Made by a program: the position numbers and the translations under genes
Part shown: positions 26,740-35,720 of the stretch, piece by piece
Layout: the number at the start of each line of letters is the position of its first letter
How positions within the stretch are numbered: position 1 is the stretch's first letter
Assembly: GCA_021300155.1 (NCBI GenBank)
Contig: JAJTID010000088.1
Coordinates: 1 to 39,498 of the forward strand
Length of the DNA stretch: 39,498 nt
Source of the DNA: Pirellula sp.
GTDB lineage: Bacteria; Planctomycetota; Planctomycetia; Pirellulales; Pirellulaceae
Direction: 5' to 3'
The notes under the pieces: model-generated
Databases searched by the model: none
What the model saw: only the letters and a program-made list of their open reading frames with translations
What the model was told of the DNA's origin: nothing

Positions 26740-28194
26740 ATGTCGGAATCATCTCAAGAAATCACAGATCAAAAGACCAAGCATCTCTATATCGAGACGG
26801 TTGGTTGCCAAATGAATGTGCTTGATAGCGAGATGGTCGTCGCGGCACTTCGAAAGAAAGGGTACGCCATTACCCAAGATCCGGCTCTCGCAGATACGAT
26901 CTTGTTTAACACCTGTTCCGTGCGGGAACACGCCGAGGAAAAGGCCTATCACAACCTCCACCATCTAAAGCAACTGAAGCTTCAGAACCCGAGCAAGATT
27001 ATCGGAGTGATGGGATGCATGGCCCAAAAGGATCAGAACGGGATTTTCGCCCGTGTCCCGTTTGTCGACCTCGTTGTCGGGCCAGGCCAACTTCATCAAA
27101 TCCCCGACATGATCGAGCGAGCCGAACAAGGGGAAAAACAACAGTTAGCGGTCAGCTTGAGCCGCCGAGACGGTACGCTTGAAGAGATCAAGCGTTCGCA
27201 TGAAACGTTCGATCCACTGCGCGATCCGGAGATGCGTCCGACTCCATTCCAGGCTTATCTTCGTATCCAAATCGGTTGCGACAAGTTCTGCACCTATTGC
27301 ATCGTTCCGATGACGCGTGGTCCCGAGCAAGGCCGTTCGCCGGAACAGATCGTTTCTGAAGCTCGGTTACTTGCCGAACAAGGTGCAAAAGAGATAACCC
27401 TTCTCGGCCAAACCGTGAACTCGTACAAACATAAAGACGGCGACAAGACAACAAGGCTCGCAGATCTGCTCCAAATGATTCACCCGATCGAAGGAATCGA
27501 GCGGATCAAGTTCGTGACAAACTATCCGAAAGACATGACTCGCGAGTTGCTGGAAACGGTTCGAGATCTTCCGAAATGTTCCCCGTACCTACATGTCCCT
27601 GCCCAAAGCGGTAGCGACAATGTATTGAAACGGATGAAGCGAGGTTATACCGTTTCAGACTATTACGCGATGATGGATCGCATTAACGAGATATTGCCAT
27701 CGGCTGCCGTTTCCAGCGACTTCATCGTAGGTTTCTGCGGCGAGACGGACGAAGAGTTTCAAATGACTGTCGACATGGTCCGACGGTGTCGCTTCAAAAA
27801 CAGCTTTATCTACAAGTATAGTGTTCGCCCTGGAACCAAAGGGGCGGATATCTATCAGGACGACATCCCTGAGGAAGTGAAGCATCAACGCAATCTAGAT
27901 CTGTTGGCTGTGCAGAACAAGATATCGCTCGAAGACAACATGAAGTTCCTCGGGAAAACCGTCGAGGTGTTGGTCGAGGGGCCGAGCAAATGGTCAGTGA
28001 GAAAACACCAAGAAGGTGACTTGCGTCAAATGACCGGTCGAACCGCTTGTGATCGAATCATTGTCTGGGATGGTAACATGCGGCAAGTCGGAGCGATCAT
28101 GCCGATTCGAGTAACGGATGTATTCGCTTTCACCATGTTGGGTGAAGTGGAGACGACCGAAGTGTTGCCAGAAGTGTTTCAGTTGAGTGTGTAG
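26740..28194 (+). CDS. miaB: tRNA-2-methylthio-N6-dimethylallyladenosine synthase MiaB
   Basis: A 484-residue radical SAM methylthiotransferase that converts i6A37 to ms2i6A37 in tRNAs reading UNN codons. The N-terminal UPF0004 domain has the three cluster cysteines C23 (GCQMN), C59 (NTCSVRE) and C93 (GCMAQ). The radical SAM motif is C180-DKF-C184-TY-C187, and a C-terminal TRAM domain begins at about residue 405 (FLGKTVEVLVEG). Length and order fit MiaB, and NTCSVRE with TCSVREHAEEK favours MiaB over MtaB or RimO. I chose ATG 26740; the frame is open upstream from TTG 26680 without homology. No neighbour is functionally linked. Confidence 0.94.
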   Translation: MSESSQEITDQKTKHLYIETVGCQMNVLDSEMVVAALRKKGYAITQDPALADTILFNTCSVREHAEEKAYHNLHHLKQLKLQNPSKIIGVMGCMAQKDQNGIFARVPFVDLVVGPGQLHQIPDMIERAEQGEKQQLAVSLSRRDGTLEEIKRSHETFDPLRDPEMRPTPFQAYLRIQIGCDKFCTYCIVPMTRGPEQGRSPEQIVSEARLLAEQGAKEITLLGQTVNSYKHKDGDKTTRLADLLQMIHPIEGIERIKFVTNYPKDMTRELLETVRDLPKCSPYLHVPAQSGSDNVLKRMKRGYTVSDYYAMMDRINEILPSAAVSSDFIVGFCGETDEEFQMTVDMVRRCRFKNSFIYKYSVRPGTKGADIYQDDIPEEVKHQRNLDLLAVQNKISLEDNMKFLGKTVEVLVEGPSKWSVRKHQEGDLRQMTGRTACDRIIVWDGNMRQVGAIMPIRVTDVFAFTMLGEVETTEVLPEVFQLSV

Positions 28195-28421
28195 CCTCGG
28201 CCCGTCTCAACCTCCTAAAATGCATCATCCATTCGGAAAGCATCCGGTTTACCCACCCTCCCGCTGGGAGGGTCGAGCGAGGGGAGGGTGCATTACCATT
28301 TGCAATAGCACACATCAGTTCTCCCTCCCCGGCCTAAAGGCCGACCCTCCCCGAGGGAGGGTTTCTGAGGAGTCCCTCGCTCACGCTTCGGGTTGGGCCC
28401 ATTTGCCTTGCTACGTCGACA
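28195..28421. repeat. Hairpin-rich repeat cluster between convergent genes
   Basis: Between miaB and the convergent PQQ-like gene are: a perfect 8-bp hairpin ACCCTCCC-GCT-GGGAGGGT at 28255-28273; a compound element at 28321-28362 with GGCC-TAAA-GGCC and CCCTCCC-CGA-GGGAGGG-type stems; and a half copy (28373-28397, 22 of 25) of the TRRVSEG-type arm seen after rpoD. The cluster may terminate transcription from both sides. Confidence 0.7.
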
Positions 28422-30674
28422 CTAGTTCTTTTCGACACTGATATTGTCGATGAAATACTCAGCGTCGGTCGAATCACCGATGATGCCGGGGCTGCCAATC
28501 GTGTTGGGCATATCGTCGGTTCCTTCTAGAGTCCAAGCTTCTGGCTCTGCCTCATCCTTTTTCCAAACTTTGCCCTTCACGATCGCCTTACCGTTACTGT
28601 TTTCCACGCGGAACTTCAGGACGTACCATGTCTTCGCTGTCCACTCATATGGCATCTTCACGTGAAATCGGAAATCATGCGATCCCCATGTATTGATGAC
28701 GAGCGACTGTGCACCATTCAAAACAAAGGCATATCTTTGAGCAACCAATCCCATGTCAGGCAGCTTTGTCGTCGGTACTTTGTTCTTGGTATCGAGAGCA
28801 TAGAACTCACCCTGGATGGTGTAGTCACTCATCTTGGGCATGCCAATGAAGCCTTGGCTTTTCGTTCCCTTTGGAATAGTGCTGACCTTGACTAGTCCAT
28901 TCCCGCCGGTTGGGAGTTCGATAGGTTGATGTCGGTAGGAAGAACCAATCCAGTGCGCGGGCACCTTCTTGTCTTCGAAATCGTATTTCCAAGGCAACGG
29001 GGGGATCACCCGTACGCGAGCCACACTGCTTAGTTCACCGGACTTGGCGGTCATGACGACAGGCATCCCTGTACCTGCTTCTGTAGGTGCTATAAAGACC
29101 TGGCCATCGCCAACGGAACCAGCACCGTCAATCGTGATCTCCGCATCTTCTAGCAGTTTCAGGTATTGGCCAGCAGCGTTATAGGCTCGTACTTGAAGCT
29201 TTGCTTTCTGCCCGGGAACTAGGTTCATTTCCACGGGGCACAGTTGAATTCTCGCAACCGTTTTATCCGTCAACGCCGGTTCAGCCAACGGTTCTGGCAA
29301 CGGGTCAGCCGTTACCTTGGCGTCTTTCGAGCCAAAGCAGTAAAGCGCCTTAGTGGTTGGCAAATAGAGTCTTCCGTTGGATGCAACAAAGGAACCGAAA
29401 ACCTCACCTCCATCGTTGAGCCGAGCCTTGGAAACGACCTCCAGACCTGAATCCGCGTGCTTCAACACTTGGATGTTCGCGGAATTGTCTGCAACAAAGA
29501 GTTTGCCGTCGCTAACGATGGGAGAACCATACATGTTGGGTCGAAGCTTTCCTTTGCCAACAAGTTCGCCCGTTTTCGAGTTTACACCGAAAATCGCTCC
29601 ACCGTCGTCCGTGTAATAGATGCGGTCGCCGATCTTCACGGGGCAGCTTCTAGAAACGGCTTTGGCTGGAAGCTTCCAAAGCAGTTTGTCTTCCGTAATG
29701 TCTCCACTAGTGTTTCCGTCAAAGGCAAACACGGCACCCAAAACCGTCCGATCGCTTTCGTTCTGTTCCCCATGTCCCGAATAGACGATTCCATCAACGA
29801 TCAACGGAGAAACATTAAGACCTCGCGGAGACACTTGGTACTTCCATATAACTTTGCCTGTTCGAGGTTGCACTGCATACAGCGCTCCATCTGCGGCCCC
29901 GAAAACCATGGCAGCTTGTCCATTCAGCACGGTCAAAACCGGAGTACTATATGTCGTGTCCTCTGGACGCGGCTTGGTTGCAAGGTACCAAACAGGTGCA
30001 CCGGTCGATTTGTCCAATGCCAACATTCGGTGTGCCGGTACCGCATTCTCTCCCCAAGCGACAATCACTCCACTTATGAACACTAGGTCTTCAAAGACAA
30101 CTGGAAAATTAGTTCGACCTCCGTAGGCAGAGACCATCCCGAATTCTTCCAGAAGAGATCGTTCCCAAATAACTTTCCCTGTTTTGCCGTCCAAGCATTG
30201 GAAAAGGCAACCAAGTCCCAAAACATAAACTCGATCCGTTTCAGGATCGCCGCACACGCTCGACCAACCGATCCGCTCCGACGGTGCCACGGTCATGTAG
30301 ATATTGTGGATACTTTCCCAAATCAATTCGCCGGTCTCTGCGTTCAAGCAGACCGTCTTTTCGGCTTCTTCCGGTGTGTCTGGTTTGTGGCGACAAATGA
30401 TATAGAGTCGACCATTCATGACGATCGGCGTGGATCGTGAGCCGTACTCTTCCTTTTTCCAAAGCGTTGTTTCGCCGTCAGCCTTGAAAGTCTCGGGAAG
30501 CCCTTTTTCAACGGTCGTCCCATTTTGTTGGGGGCCTCTCCACGAGTACCAATCGGTCGGCTTCGCTTTGTTGGTGGCGTCTTCCGCAAAAGATGAGGAT
30601 GCGAATCCTAGGTACACACTGAGTGCCGCAGCAGAGAGTTTGGTAATTTTCTGGAGTGTCATAGTTTCGAGCAC
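28422..30674 (-). CDS. Exported PQQ-like beta-propeller protein with C-terminal jelly-roll domain
   Basis: A 750-residue exported protein. A signal peptide ends at SFAEDA (about residue 30). Residues 40-470 are a beta-propeller of the PQQ-binding-like (YVTN/WD40-type) superfamily: WYSWRGPQQNGTT, then repeated LNAETGELIWE, LDGKTGKVIWE, LDKSTGAPVWY and VQPRTGKVIWK blades. An Ig-like stretch (480-585) follows, and the last 160 residues resemble a concanavalin-like jelly roll (KYDFEDKKVPAHWIG to YFIDNISVEKN), as in planctomycete DUF1080-type sugar-binding domains. No haem site or dehydrogenase catalytic residue was identified, so binding or scaffolding is likelier than catalysis. ATG 30674 is used; ATG 30662 fits the signal peptide equally well. 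Confidence 0.85.
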   Translation of the reverse strand: MLETMTLQKITKLSAAALSVYLGFASSSFAEDATNKAKPTDWYSWRGPQQNGTTVEKGLPETFKADGETTLWKKEEYGSRSTPIVMNGRLYIICRHKPDTPEEAEKTVCLNAETGELIWESIHNIYMTVAPSERIGWSSVCGDPETDRVYVLGLGCLFQCLDGKTGKVIWERSLLEEFGMVSAYGGRTNFPVVFEDLVFISGVIVAWGENAVPAHRMLALDKSTGAPVWYLATKPRPEDTTYSTPVLTVLNGQAAMVFGAADGALYAVQPRTGKVIWKYQVSPRGLNVSPLIVDGIVYSGHGEQNESDRTVLGAVFAFDGNTSGDITEDKLLWKLPAKAVSRSCPVKIGDRIYYTDDGGAIFGVNSKTGELVGKGKLRPNMYGSPIVSDGKLFVADNSANIQVLKHADSGLEVVSKARLNDGGEVFGSFVASNGRLYLPTTKALYCFGSKDAKVTADPLPEPLAEPALTDKTVARIQLCPVEMNLVPGQKAKLQVRAYNAAGQYLKLLEDAEITIDGAGSVGDGQVFIAPTEAGTGMPVVMTAKSGELSSVARVRVIPPLPWKYDFEDKKVPAHWIGSSYRHQPIELPTGGNGLVKVSTIPKGTKSQGFIGMPKMSDYTIQGEFYALDTKNKVPTTKLPDMGLVAQRYAFVLNGAQSLVINTWGSHDFRFHVKMPYEWTAKTWYVLKFRVENSNGKAIVKGKVWKKDEAEPEAWTLEGTDDMPNTIGSPGIIGDSTDAEYFIDNISVEKN

Positions 30675-31067
30675 ACGTTCACGAAGGTGGGATTTGTCCT
30701 ATGCCCAAAAAGCTTCTGGGACAGGTTCTGAGTATTTGAGACAAAAGATTATAGCAGCATGAACTATCTTTCGTAACCGGCACATGTTTTGCGTGGAACT
30801 CCCCCTTTTGGCTGAAAGCATTCCCCTTGTTTTGCTGGCCAATCTCAGCAGGAAACGGCCGCTAGGCATCGAGGTAGGCTAGGAACATTGTTGCTATCAA
30901 ACGCAGATCCATGAGCTCGGGACATTGGTCCCAAGCTACTTTCCCAGCGTCATTCTTGGCTTCGCCAATAATGCCATTTCCACGAAGTGGCATTTCCATG
31001 ACGGAGTGAATTTGCGTAATCTCCAAATTCAAAATGTTTCCGAAGTCTCGAAAGGTGGTCCACAGCG
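30675..31067. other. Divergent gap upstream of parA
   Basis: These 393 bases separate the PQQ-like gene from parA and hold no gene. They contain copy B of the GGGACAATGGTCCC repeat family and a short CCAC-GAA-GTGG inverted repeat at about 30978. No clear promoter was found. Confidence 0.45.
30874..30939. repeat. Dispersed GGGACAATGGTCCC element, copy B
   Basis: Right arm GCTCGGGACATTGGTCCCAA at 30915-30934 extends to 30939 and matches copy A at 2602-2626 except for one base. The left arm (30874-30894) is more diverged. Arms are inverted, as in copy A, with a similar spacing. Confidence 0.7.
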
Positions 31068-31814
31068 ATGGCAAGAATCTTTTGCGTTGCAAACCAAAAG
31101 GGAGGAGTTGGCAAAACGACCACGGCCATCAATCTCGCATGGGCCATGGCTACCTCCGGACAGAAAACGCTGGTCGTAGATTTAGATCCTCAATGCAACG
31201 CTACATCGGGTTTAGGCCTCAAACCTGCGGAGCGACACCCATTGTTGGTCGACGCTCCGTTGAGAGAAAGCATCCTTTCGACGGCCATCGACAACCTGCA
31301 TTTGATGCCTGGATGTCGCTCCTTTCAAGATGTCGATCGACTGGCCAAAACGAGCACGAATCAAGTCTCATTGCTGAGGCGCCATCTCGAAGTCGGCCTC
31401 GGCTTGTATGACGCTGTCTTTATCGATTGCCCGCCATCCTTGGGAGAACTCACCCAAGCAGCTTTGGCCTGCAGCACAGAAGTCTTGATGCCAATCCAAT
31501 GCGAGTATTACGCCATGGAAGGGCTAACTCAGATGATTCACGTGATTCGGGATGTCATGCAACAAAGTCCCGGTCGACTGACCTTTGGAGGCATATTGCT
31601 AACAATGGTGGATCCGAGATTTGAGCTAACTCATGAAGTAGATTCTGAAGTTCGGGATTTCTTTGGCGACATAGTTTTTGATACAGTCATTCCACGTGAC
31701 ATCGCTATTAGCGAAGCACCCAGCCATGGGCTAAGTGTGCTAGCATATGCACCCCGCTCGCACGGAACGCGAGCTTACATCGAACTTTGCATGGAGGTAT
31801 TGGATCGTGACTAA
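31068..31814 (+). CDS. parA: Chromosome partitioning ATPase ParA (Soj)
   Basis: A 248-residue Walker-type ATPase that moves ParB-bound chromosome origins. The deviant Walker A motif KGGVGKTTTA starts at residue 11, with the signature lysine; VVDLDPQCNATSGLG gives Walker A' (about 35-50); FIDCPPSLG gives Walker B (about 118-127). No N-terminal DNA-binding extension is present, so this is the chromosomal/Soj type. ATG 31068 is the first in frame. Its stop overlaps the parB GTG start by 8 bases (GTGACTAA), so the two are translated together. Confidence 0.93.
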   Translation: MARIFCVANQKGGVGKTTTAINLAWAMATSGQKTLVVDLDPQCNATSGLGLKPAERHPLLVDAPLRESILSTAIDNLHLMPGCRSFQDVDRLAKTSTNQVSLLRRHLEVGLGLYDAVFIDCPPSLGELTQAALACSTEVLMPIQCEYYAMEGLTQMIHVIRDVMQQSPGRLTFGGILLTMVDPRFELTHEVDSEVRDFFGDIVFDTVIPRDIAISEAPSHGLSVLAYAPRSHGTRAYIELCMEVLDRD

Positions 31815-32922
31815 AGATCGCAGACTTGGTCGTGGCTTGGCGGCACTTTTGGGAACTCCCGTCGAAGAGGGGCACGCGGCGACGATTCCGATGACTCCAG
31901 ATATCGCCGCAAATGCTAGCAATGCCGGCAACGCCGTATCACCGACATCTGCACCGGTTAGCGTGAATGAGCCCACGCCTCGGGCCGATATCATCAAGCA
32001 GTTTGCTTCCGAAGCGAGAGCCAGCGCGGGTGCCTCGATCAGTCCGATTAGTATTCCTGTACAACCGTCTGCAACTTCAGCGGCTGCATCGAGTGGGGGC
32101 AGTCAAGAGCTACCCACCCGATTGATCGATCCGAACCCATTTCAACCGCGTCGACAATTCAACCAAGCAGAAATTGAATCGCTTGCTGAATCGATCAAGC
32201 AACATCAGCAATTGCAACCAGTACTTGTTCGCAAAGTTGGCGAACGTTATCAGCTGATCAGTGGCGAACGAAGACTTCGTGCGACTATTCATGCTGGTCT
32301 GCTAACCATTCGTGCAGAGATTCGCGAAGCTGACGATCGTATGGTTGCAGAGCTTGCGATCATTGAGAACCTTCAACGAAAAGATCTTAACGCGGTTGAA
32401 AAGGCTCTTTCGTTCAAGCGGTACATTACAGAGCACAAATGCACGCAAGAAGAACTTGCCAACCGACTAAAGATCGATCGCAGTACGATCGCTAACATGA
32501 TGCGATTGCTGGAACTGCCAGAGGCGATTACCGATTCATTACAACGTGAAGAGATCACTGCCGGCCACGCCAAGGCGTTGTTGAGTTTGGGTAGCATCAA
32601 GGAACAACACAACTACCTAAAGCGCATCTTGGACAACGGATGGAGTGTTCGAGAAACCGAACGGCAAGTTGCTGAAGCGATTGCAGCCGCAGCAGCTTCT
32701 GAAGACGGGATCTTGGGAATCGTGCCTCGCCGCAGAGCTTCGAAGACCAGTCAGCTTCAATCGTTAGAGTCTGAACTCAAGATGAAACTCGGGACTCGTG
32801 TTGACATTTCTCAATCCGGTCGAGGTAAAGGGCGAATCACGATTCACTTCACCAGTGTTGAAGAATTTGATCGTCTTCGAGAGTTGCTATCGAACGATAC
32901 CAAGAAACGAGCCGCTGCGTAG
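31807..32922 (+). CDS. parB: Chromosome partitioning protein ParB (Spo0J)
   Basis: A 371-residue ParB. It binds parS, slides on DNA as a CTP-dependent clamp and stimulates ParA. Residues 3-15 (KDRRLGRGLAALLG) form the ParA-interacting N-terminus; a disordered Ala/Pro/Ser linker runs from about 20 to 100; the CTPase core contains NPFQPRR (110-116) and GERRLRA (153-159); ENLQRKDLN and the helix-turn-helix CTQEELANRLKIDRSTIANMMRLL (212-235) follow; the C-terminal dimerisation part is also present. Start is GTG 31807, overlapping parA; an upstream frame start at 31747 would overlap parA by 68 bases and adds unrelated residues. Confidence 0.93.
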   Translation: MTKDRRLGRGLAALLGTPVEEGHAATIPMTPDIAANASNAGNAVSPTSAPVSVNEPTPRADIIKQFASEARASAGASISPISIPVQPSATSAAASSGGSQELPTRLIDPNPFQPRRQFNQAEIESLAESIKQHQQLQPVLVRKVGERYQLISGERRLRATIHAGLLTIRAEIREADDRMVAELAIIENLQRKDLNAVEKALSFKRYITEHKCTQEELANRLKIDRSTIANMMRLLELPEAITDSLQREEITAGHAKALLSLGSIKEQHNYLKRILDNGWSVRETERQVAEAIAAAAASEDGILGIVPRRRASKTSQLQSLESELKMKLGTRVDISQSGRGKGRITIHFTSVEEFDRLRELLSNDTKKRAAA

Positions 32923-32927
32923 GCTGC

Positions 32928-33215
32928 ATGACCATGGAAACCATACCTTGGGTTTGGTTGATTTGGGGATTGTTGGTGTACATTGCGACACAAACGATCT
33001 TTGGCTTGACCGTTCGGCGACGAGAGCATCTCAATGGTTTGCTCTCGCAGTACATCGAGACCCAAAAAGAAAGCCTTCGCCGGAAGATTCGAATCGCTAA
33101 TCTCCAGCAGAAGATTAAAAAGCTAAAGGCAGAGGCGAAGGCAAATGCAGCCAAAGATATGGCGGAACGGGAACGCGAAGCATTGGCGGCCGAGGCCGAA
33201 CGCCGAGCCGCTTAG
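32928..33215 (+). CDS. Small membrane-anchored coiled-coil protein
   Basis: A 95-residue protein with one N-terminal transmembrane helix (about 7-27) followed by a strongly charged, Ala/Glu/Lys/Arg-rich helical tail (about 32-95) predicted to form a coiled coil. The order of domains resembles small accessory proteins such as FtsL/FtsB-type or ATP synthase b-type stalks, but no family match is evident. It begins 5 bases after the parB stop and probably belongs to the same transcript, so a role at the membrane during segregation is possible but unproved. ATG 32928 is used; a second ATG is two codons on. Confidence 0.7.
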   Translation: MTMETIPWVWLIWGLLVYIATQTIFGLTVRRREHLNGLLSQYIETQKESLRRKIRIANLQQKIKKLKAEAKANAAKDMAEREREALAAEAERRAA

Positions 33216-33225
33216 CTTGTCGTCG

Positions 33226-35085
33226 TTACTGCTGCGAGGATAACCATTGCCAAAGTTCTTGCAATGGTGCTAACTCTTGCGACGCAACTTTGCCGCGGGC
33301 ATATGCGAGTCGACCGTAAAGCGAACCCAGGCTGACAAGGTTTTGCATCTGCTCTGGATATCGTCGCCCCAACCGACGAACATATTCATCCGGGGTCTCT
33401 TCGACGCTGCGGATTACCCGTCGTTCATAGCCCCAAGACTGTAACGCTCGAAACATCTGCCGAACGATTTGCTCGGTCGACATGGCTCGGTTTGCAAACG
33501 GGTTCTGAAAAGATAAAAATGGCGGAAGCAACTCTGCAGTCTCTTCATTATTCTGGTTAAGAACCACCGAAGTGTCTGCTTCGGCTCCACCCAAGAGATT
33601 GCGGAAGAAGTCAACTATCGCTTTCCGGTATTTGATTCCAAAGATGACAGCTAGGATCAACAATACCAAGACGACAAGCCACTGAAGCAATGGACCAGGG
33701 TTCCACTCCATAGACCAACTTTCGGGCCGGGGTGTAGGGGGAGGTTGATTCTGCGGAGGCTCTTGAGCCTGTTGAGCTTGACCAGTGTCCTGCTTATCGG
33801 GCTGCTCGCCTCCCTTGTTTTGCTCGGCCTGCTGGGTCTGTTTCTTTGGTGCGTCGCCTGGTTGGCCGTTGTTCGAGTTTTTTTGCTCTGAGCTACTGTT
33901 CTGGTTTGGTTCTTTACGACGTTCGCTTGAGTTATCGTCATTGTTTCGGTCCGACTTCTTTCCCTGTTGCTGGTCGTTTTGGCCTTGCTTGGCTTCTCCT
34001 CCTTTGGCCCCTTGTTCGCTGTTCTCCTGTTCGTCGTTGGTCGGTTTACCTTCACCTGGATTTCCTTCTGCGTTGTTTTGTTCTTTGACAGGCTTACCGT
34101 CATCTCCGTTCGGTGCATCGGGTTGTTCTCCGTTTTGTGCTCCTGGCGGAACAGCATTCTTATCCTCGACTCCTTCGTTGCCCCAACCCATTTTTTGAGC
34201 TTGCAAGTCGTCACGGTTAGTGATCTTTAGAGGCAAGTCCCAGTTCCATAAGGATTGGTCCGGGATTGGCAACAATGCAAAAACAATCAAAAGAGCAGAG
34301 ATTGCTGCAATTCCGATCGATAGCCATCGGATAGCGAACGGGATCTCCATTTCAATCTCGCGTTCACGCAGGTACTTGCGCAAACTCAACAGTGAAATCA
34401 AGACCAAGAGCGATAACGTACAGAACAGATAAACGAACAATAAACGGTGCGAAAACGTTCGGCTCGCAGCATCTCGAATAAAGAATTGACCTATCCCGAA
34501 CAGAGGCAGCACCATCAATGCAAAGTAGAGAACCCAAACGCCAGGATTGTGTTTCTTTCGGCGTTTGAGGTAAGCACCAGGACGGGATTGTAGCTCTTTG
34601 CTTTTCTGATAAGTCTCCGCCTTGTTGAGCCCGAGAGATTGAAGCAATCCGACGCCAGAGCTCGCGTCTGCTTCGTTGATCGACGTGCAATCAAACGTGA
34701 TGCGGTCGGCGAGAAACGCGATCAGCACCAAAAAGAAAACCAGCAACGGCAACGTGAGCCATCCCATCGGACCTTGGATGGCAATAAATCGAGGAGCCAC
34801 CAAAAGGGTCGCCAATCCCAAGCAGACCATATAGCCCATGGCATAGGTTCGCGTTTGCTCCATCGCAATACGCGCAATCAGGACCGATGCGAAAGTGTAC
34901 AGCCCGAGAATCCACATGAGCCTGGCTGGATATTCACCACGGTAGAAGACCGTAATCAGAAAAAACGTGAGCGATCCGATCATTCCAATGATGAAGAACG
35001 GCGCGATGCCCGCTAAAGCATAGTCCACGTTGCTAGGTCGCAGCGTCTTTGAATCTTCGATGGGTGGTTCGGTCAATTTTTCCAT
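33226..35085 (-). CDS. DUF4129 membrane protein with long disordered linker
   Basis: A 619-residue membrane protein. Hydrophobic segments cluster at about 20-130 and 185-290. Residues about 310-455 are a low-complexity linker almost wholly of Asn, Gln, Lys, Glu, Gly, Asp and Pro. A further transmembrane helix (468-484) precedes a C-terminal DUF4129 domain (about 537-612: TEQIVRQMFRALQSWGYERR, TPDEYVRRLGRR, LYGRLAYARG). DUF4129 proteins usually accompany transglutaminase, DUF58 and MoxR genes in an envelope system, and none of these is in the window. It is convergent with the small coiled-coil gene. The linker's base composition is distinct, giving a long spurious plus-strand frame. Confidence 0.82.
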   Translation of the reverse strand: MEKLTEPPIEDSKTLRPSNVDYALAGIAPFFIIGMIGSLTFFLITVFYRGEYPARLMWILGLYTFASVLIARIAMEQTRTYAMGYMVCLGLATLLVAPRFIAIQGPMGWLTLPLLVFFLVLIAFLADRITFDCTSINEADASSGVGLLQSLGLNKAETYQKSKELQSRPGAYLKRRKKHNPGVWVLYFALMVLPLFGIGQFFIRDAASRTFSHRLLFVYLFCTLSLLVLISLLSLRKYLREREIEMEIPFAIRWLSIGIAAISALLIVFALLPIPDQSLWNWDLPLKITNRDDLQAQKMGWGNEGVEDKNAVPPGAQNGEQPDAPNGDDGKPVKEQNNAEGNPGEGKPTNDEQENSEQGAKGGEAKQGQNDQQQGKKSDRNNDDNSSERRKEPNQNSSSEQKNSNNGQPGDAPKKQTQQAEQNKGGEQPDKQDTGQAQQAQEPPQNQPPPTPRPESWSMEWNPGPLLQWLVVLVLLILAVIFGIKYRKAIVDFFRNLLGGAEADTSVVLNQNNEETAELLPPFLSFQNPFANRAMSTEQIVRQMFRALQSWGYERRVIRSVEETPDEYVRRLGRRYPEQMQNLVSLGSLYGRLAYARGKVASQELAPLQELWQWLSSQQ

Positions 35086-35174
35086 TACGCCATTGTAGCT
35101 AGAACATCGGCATTCGTCCCAAATCTGGCATCACGGGCAGAGGTTGGGAGATACAAGCACACCAAGCACAATTA

Positions 35175-35582
35175 TCATTCGGGACCATTCTCCGGAGGAT
35201 AATGCCACCAGACATAACCTCGTTGTAGTTCGAGACCTCCGGGCAATTCACGAAATCGGGTATTTCGAAACTTCCAAACCGGATCCATTCTGACAAAAGC
35301 ACCCAACAATCCCAACAACGCTCCGCATGACAGTCCAATCAACCAACACCGGAAATCCCAAATAGGAAAAATCACAACCGTGAGTATGGCCCAAACTACC
35401 AGGGCGATAAAACTCAAAACAGCAACGAAAATCAGTCCTGCCCAGCGTTCCACTACAATGCTATCTGGATGCAATTGTTCGAAAGGAATCTGCTGCACAT
35501 CGGCAAACTGCTGCACATCGGTAAACTGTTGCGCAGGCATGACTGGTTGAGGAGGCACGTCCAGTTGCTCAAGTGTCGTCAT
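35175..35582 (-). CDS. Small two-helix membrane protein
   Basis: A 135-residue protein. The N-terminal 40 residues are polar with a short duplicated segment QQFTDVQQFADVQQI, encoded by an 18-bp tandem duplication. Two transmembrane helices follow at about 50-72 and 80-95. The C-terminal tail (FRNTRFRELPGGLELQRGYVWWHYPPENGPE) is probably cytoplasmic or periplasmic. No family was recognised. It lies between the ATP-grasp gene (upstream on the same strand) and the DUF4129 gene, with gaps of 138 and 89 bases. ATG 35582 is used. Confidence 0.6.
   Translation of the reverse strand: MTTLEQLDVPPQPVMPAQQFTDVQQFADVQQIPFEQLHPDSIVVERWAGLIFVAVLSFIALVVWAILTVVIFPIWDFRCWLIGLSCGALLGLLGAFVRMDPVWKFRNTRFRELPGGLELQRGYVWWHYPPENGPE
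35489..35530. repeat. 18-bp tandem duplication inside a gene
   Basis: CTGCTGCACATCGGYAAA is repeated in tandem at about 35489-35530, with a partial third copy, giving repeated D/A-V-Q-Q-F residues in the small membrane protein. The copies are almost identical, so the duplication is recent. Confidence 0.6.
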
Positions 35583-35720
35583 TTGTTCCGTGGTGACAGG
35601 CTACTCCACAAAAGTGGTCGGTGTGGGCTCGGACAAATCGTTGGTTTCACATTCGTTCATGGATGGGATTGGCGTGGTCGATTCGTTGGGAATCGTTCGA
35701 TCTTGGGAATGAACGGATGG

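Noticed and set aside
30970-30992. CCAC-GAA-GTGG inverted repeat upstream of parA as a parS site
   Set aside because: It does not match the GTTTCACGTGAAAC core and has the wrong symmetry.
33785-34198. 137-codon plus-strand frame opposite the DUF4129 linker
   Set aside because: It mirrors the low-complexity linker and is not a plausible protein.
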